DNA of 64,000 nt from Dyadobacter fermentans (GTDB lineage: Bacteria > Bacteroidota > Bacteroidia > Cytophagales > Spirosomataceae): the NCBI RefSeq assembly GCF_019924045.1, contig NZ_JAHXBN010000005.1, forward strand, positions 1 through 64,000, written 5' to 3'. A program made the position numbers and the translations under genes. The notes beneath the pieces are model-generated. The model made no database searches. It was not told where the DNA came from and was given only the letters and a program-made list of their open reading frames with translations. Below, piece by piece: positions 60,550 through 64,000 of this stretch. How positions within the stretch are numbered: position 1 is the first letter of the stretch; every line of letters begins with the position of its first letter.

Positions 60550-63500
60550 ATGGAACTGATTTTATCCCAAACCGACTGGCAGACTATTCACCACACACTT
60601 CAGCATTTAAACCTGATCGGAATCACCTTTTCACCCGATTTTACGATTCGCAGCGTAAGCCCGCACGCCTTGATGAAAACAGGCTGGCACGAGTCGGACC
60701 TGGTGGGTTTCAGCATATTCGATAAGCTGATACCCAAGGAAGAGGAGCACGAGGTGCGGCAGATGCTCGAAGAGGGTATCCAGGGAAAACGTAAACTCGA
60801 ACAACGGGAAGTGCCTTTCCTCGCTCAGAAGGGGACGCTGCGTACCTTCTCGATCAATTCGGTGCTGATGCACCAGGAAAATGATGAGGTAGAATGCATA
60901 ACGCTGGTGGGCGATGATATTACCCGACGCAGGAGAATGGAATCGGCTATTGCTAAATCCAATTCGCAGTTGCAGGATCTGGTGGATAATACCAGCGATC
61001 TGATCCAGCTCGTCGCGATCGACGGTAAATTCATATTTGTAAACAAGGCCTGGCGCGAAGTACTGGGTTACGGGCTGGACGAAATCGCTTCCATGCGGAT
61101 GGAGGACATTCTGCACCCGCAGCATAAGGAAGAAGCGCTGGAACAGCTTAAACGGATCGAGCAAGGCATTGCCAATCCGAGTTTCGAGGCGGTCTTTATG
61201 AACCGTGACGGCAAAAAGGTATTTGTGGCTGGTAGTGTGAATTGTCGATTCGACAACGGCAAACCGACGGCATTCCGCTGTATTTTAAATGATTTTACTG
61301 AAAAAATAAGGGCTGAAAAAGCGCAGAACCTGTATTACAGCATTGCCAACTGGACGGTCAACACGCAAAATCTCGACGAATTTTACCACGGTATTCACGA
61401 CGAGTTGGGCAAGATCATTGATGTCAGGAACTTCTTTATCGCATTATACGACCCCAGCAAGAGCTACATTTACTTCCCGTACTATGTAGATCAATATTTC
61501 AAAGGCAATGTCCGGTTTACCAAACGGAAGCTAGGCAATGGTCTGACGGAATATGCGATTGCTTCTAACAAGCCGCTGTTCCTTTCGGACAAAGACATTG
61601 AAGAGCTCGCCAAAACGAACAGCTTGTATTTGTACGGCGTCACGCCGAAAGTTCTCCTGTGCGTACCCTTGCGTATAGGCGACCGGGTGACCGGGATTAT
61701 CGGTGTGAAATCCTACGATGATCCTAATGTGTTCGATACACGCGACCTTGAATTGCTGGAATTCATTTCCGGCCAGGTGGCGATGGCGATCGCGCGTAAG
61801 CAAAGCGAAGAGGAACTGAGCAAATACCTGGCGCGTCTGAATGCAATTTTCGATAGCAGCTCGCATTTGATCTGGTCGGTCAACAAATCGCTGCAACTCA
61901 CTTCATTCAATAGGAATTATGCCGATTTGATTCATAACCAACTCGGTGTAAGGCCTTCACTGCAATCCAGCGCCGAGAAGTTCGGATGGCGGATGGTAGG
62001 CAACAGTAACCGGCGGACGCTCGAAACCAAATACCGTCAGGCGTTACGCGGTGAGCCGCAGTATTTCGAATTCAAAATCGATCGGAAAGATGCGGGTGAA
62101 ATGTGGCTGGAATTTTACCTGAACCCGATCCATTATGCCGACGGCGTGATCGAAGAGGTGTCGGGTATTGCCCGAGACATTACGCGGCGGAAGGAGGCCG
62201 AGCTTTCCTTAAGACATAGTGAAGAACTTTTCAGGGGCATTTTTGAAAACTTGCAGGATATTTATTGCCGGATCAACCGCATGGGCGAGATCACGATGAT
62301 CAGTCAATCGGTGCTGAAACGGCTGGGGTATTTGCCGGAAGAAGTGATCGGGCACAAGGTTACCGAGTTTTTTGCAGACAAGAAACGCATTCATTCTGCA
62401 TTGATACGGCTTCGGAAAACCAAAAGTCTGCGAAATTTTGAGATTACAATGTACCGCAAGGACGGAACGGAGCGTCAGTTTATGATCAATATGCTGATGT
62501 TTACGAATGACAAAGGTAAACCGACCGAAGTAGCCGTACTCGCCCGCGATATTACCGAGCTGAAACGCAATGAGCTCGAACTGCTGAAAGCCAAGGAGCA
62601 CGCCGAACGTTCATTGAAGGTGAAAGAGGGGTTCCTGGCGAACATGAGCCACGAGATCCGCACGCCGATGAACGGGGTGATCGGGATGATTGATCTTTTG
62701 GGTGAGACTCCACTCAATACCGAGCAAAAAGATTATGTACTGACTATCAAACGGTCGTCGGAAACGCTCCTGAACATTTTGAACGATATTCTGGATCTTT
62801 CGAAAATCGAAGCGGGCAAAATGGAGCTGCATGAGGCTCCGATAGCGGTGGAGGAATTGCTGCTCAAACTGGTTTCACTTTTCGGGCAGACCGCCAAAAG
62901 CAAAGGCAATACGCTCACTTACCACATCGGGCCCGATATTCCGAAATTCATCATTGCGGACCAGACCAGGTTGTTGCAGATTATGTCCAATCTGACATCC
63001 AACGCATTGAAATTCACCGAGAACGGATCTGTGAAGGTGTTTCTCACATTGCAGAAAAAAGAAGGTTTATTCCACAAAATCAAAGTAGAAGTGCAGGACT
63101 CGGGGATCGGTATCAGTGCTACCGACAAGCAGATTCTGTTTACCTCATTTACCCAGCTCGACAATTCCTCGCGCAAATCGTTCGGCGGCACCGGGCTTGG
63201 CCTGGCCATCTCCAAACAGCTTTGCGCTTTGATGAACGGAGAAATCGGCGTGGAATCGACGCTCGGAGAGGGGAGCACTTTCTGGTTTACTTTTGAAACG
63301 AAGGAAACCTCGATTGCGCAGGTGAGTACGATCATCCAGCAGGAGGATACACCAATTGAGGATGTATTCAACGATTATCACCCACTGATCCTGCTCGTCG
63401 ATGACAACGCGGTGAACCGGAAAGTGGCGAATGAAATCCTCAAAAAATCGGGTTGTGAAACCGACCTGGCCGAAAGTGGGTTCAAGGCCATCGAAATGGT

Positions 63501-64000
63501 AGAGAAAAGGTACCATTCTGATGAGAAAGGCTATGATATCATTTTTATGGATATCCAAATGCCGGATATGGATGGGGTAGAGACGACTCAGGAGCTGAAA
63601 AAGCGGTTCTCAAAAGGCTTACCGCCGATTGTGGCCATGACAGCGTACTCGATGAAAGAGGACCGTGACCGGTTTATGAGCCAGGGAATGGACGATTACA
63701 TCGCCAAGCCCATACGCGCGCAGACGCTGGTGCAGAAGGTAAAGGAATTGATGGGCAATTTGGAAAACCGCAAACTCGAACAAAAGCAGAAGGAGATTGC
63801 TCAGGAAGCGATGGTACCGGTGCTCGATAAAGAAATCATTGACCAGCTAGCCGGAATAGGCGGCGCTGAGCTGGTGTGGTCGGTGTTCGAGGATTTTGTG
63901 GGCGAATCCGATGAGCTGGTCGCAGGTGCATTGGAGGCCTACAAAAATGGGGATATCAAAACCGTGAAGAGCAATCTGCATACATTAAAAGGTAGTGGTG
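60550..64000 (+). CDS. Hybrid sensor histidine kinase with PAS, GAF, receiver and Hpt domains (cut by window edge)
   Basis: About 1150 codons visible. Order: N-terminal PAS (1-130), second PAS (140-255), GAF (265-415), PAS (425-545), PAS (555-675), histidine kinase with phospho-accepting His701 (NMSHEIRTPMNG), ATP-binding N, G1 (VQDSGIGIS) and G2 (GGTGLGLAIS) boxes, receiver with Asp1001 (FMDIQMPDMDG) and Lys in IAKPIRA, then the start of an Hpt domain with His1144 (HTLKGSG). A complete phosphorelay in one soluble protein; no TM segment, so it senses cytoplasmic signals. The output regulator is not in the window. Confidence 0.93.
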   Translation, partial: MELILSQTDWQTIHHTLQHLNLIGITFSPDFTIRSVSPHALMKTGWHESDLVGFSIFDKLIPKEEEHEVRQMLEEGIQGKRKLEQREVPFLAQKGTLRTFSINSVLMHQENDEVECITLVGDDITRRRRMESAIAKSNSQLQDLVDNTSDLIQLVAIDGKFIFVNKAWREVLGYGLDEIASMRMEDILHPQHKEEALEQLKRIEQGIANPSFEAVFMNRDGKKVFVAGSVNCRFDNGKPTAFRCILNDFTEKIRAEKAQNLYYSIANWTVNTQNLDEFYHGIHDELGKIIDVRNFFIALYDPSKSYIYFPYYVDQYFKGNVRFTKRKLGNGLTEYAIASNKPLFLSDKDIEELAKTNSLYLYGVTPKVLLCVPLRIGDRVTGIIGVKSYDDPNVFDTRDLELLEFISGQVAMAIARKQSEEELSKYLARLNAIFDSSSHLIWSVNKSLQLTSFNRNYADLIHNQLGVRPSLQSSAEKFGWRMVGNSNRRTLETKYRQALRGEPQYFEFKIDRKDAGEMWLEFYLNPIHYADGVIEEVSGIARDITRRKEAELSLRHSEELFRGIFENLQDIYCRINRMGEITMISQSVLKRLGYLPEEVIGHKVTEFFADKKRIHSALIRLRKTKSLRNFEITMYRKDGTERQFMINMLMFTNDKGKPTEVAVLARDITELKRNELELLKAKEHAERSLKVKEGFLANMSHEIRTPMNGVIGMIDLLGETPLNTEQKDYVLTIKRSSETLLNILNDILDLSKIEAGKMELHEAPIAVEELLLKLVSLFGQTAKSKGNTLTYHIGPDIPKFIIADQTRLLQIMSNLTSNALKFTENGSVKVFLTLQKKEGLFHKIKVEVQDSGIGISATDKQILFTSFTQLDNSSRKSFGGTGLGLAISKQLCALMNGEIGVESTLGEGSTFWFTFETKETSIAQVSTIIQQEDTPIEDVFNDYHPLILLVDDNAVNRKVANEILKKSGCETDLAESGFKAIEMVEKRYHSDEKGYDIIFMDIQMPDMDGVETTQELKKRFSKGLPPIVAMTAYSMKEDRDRFMSQGMDDYIAKPIRAQTLVQKVKELMGNLENRKLEQKQKEIAQEAMVPVLDKEIIDQLAGIGGAELVWSVFEDFVGESDELVAGALEAYKNGDIKTVKSNLHTLKGSG

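Overview
The window looks like a chromosomal segment of a Bacteroidota bacterium of the order Cytophagales, probably Dyadobacter or a close relative. Supporting signs are a SusC/RagA-type TonB-dependent receptor, two secreted proteins with type IX secretion (T9SS) C-terminal sorting domains, a PorP/SprF-like outer-membrane protein, near-absence of Shine-Dalgarno sequences, TAnnTTTG-like -7 promoter boxes and several Bacteroidota-restricted small families (DUF6932-like, DUF6934-like). The genus assignment is inference. No rRNA, tRNA, transposase, integrase, phage gene or CRISPR array was recognised.

Layout. 1-5.7 kb: 5' part of a susC gene (minus) behind two LacI-type palindromes, a small nucleotidyltransferase/coiled-coil gene pair, and an ABC exporter operon of the LolD/YbbA-YbbP type. 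5.9-8.7 kb: TesA-like lipoprotein esterase, two small stress-type membrane proteins and a T9SS cargo protein. 8.9-18.7 kb: carbohydrate genes: CE1-like esterase, CE15 glucuronoyl esterase, FucP-like symporter, ROK sugar kinase, DUF1624 membrane acyltransferase, an esterase/SMP-30-like fusion and a family-6-like glycosyl hydrolase. 18.8-24.7 kb: MFS transporter, GMC oxidoreductase with its Tat-type small subunit, aldo/keto reductase, NarL-type response regulator. 25.4-31.4 kb: large T9SS protein with a long leader, small proteins, YfbU, RarA, ECF sigma factor.

31.6-43.9 kb is the most coherent block. An AraC regulator, translationally coupled to adenine deaminase, diverges from a run encoding a UxaA-type sugar-acid dehydratase, an SDR, an FAH-fold 2,4-diketo-3-deoxy-sugar-acid hydrolase, an amidohydrolase-2 lactonase, a DUF718 mutarotase, a degenerate endonuclease/exonuclease/phosphatase protein and LutA, then LutB and LutC. 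Together they predict non-phosphorylative oxidation of a 6-deoxyhexose (L-fucose or L-rhamnose) to pyruvate plus L-lactate, with LutABC oxidising the lactate to pyruvate. From 44 kb to the end are mostly housekeeping genes: cytidylate kinase, FAD oxidoreductase, a TolB-like outer-membrane protein, PorP/SprF, sucA-sucB, MazG-like, Dtd, a DUF6934-like/57-residue gene pair, L-serine dehydratase, MgtE, KsgA and a hybrid histidine kinase cut by the window edge.

The most unusual structure is intergenic. Several gaps hold short-period 'word' arrays whose degenerate units keep an exact register: 7 bp at 5.7, 12.3 and 37.3 kb, 10 bp at 38.3 kb, 8 bp at 55.4 kb. At three loci one arm is followed by a second arm made of the reverse-complement word. 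A separate array of five hairpins with a 63-bp period lies at 36.0 kb. The two nucleotidyltransferase/DUF-plus-small-protein pairs (1.7-2.5 kb and 56.1-56.8 kb) are candidate undescribed two-gene modules.
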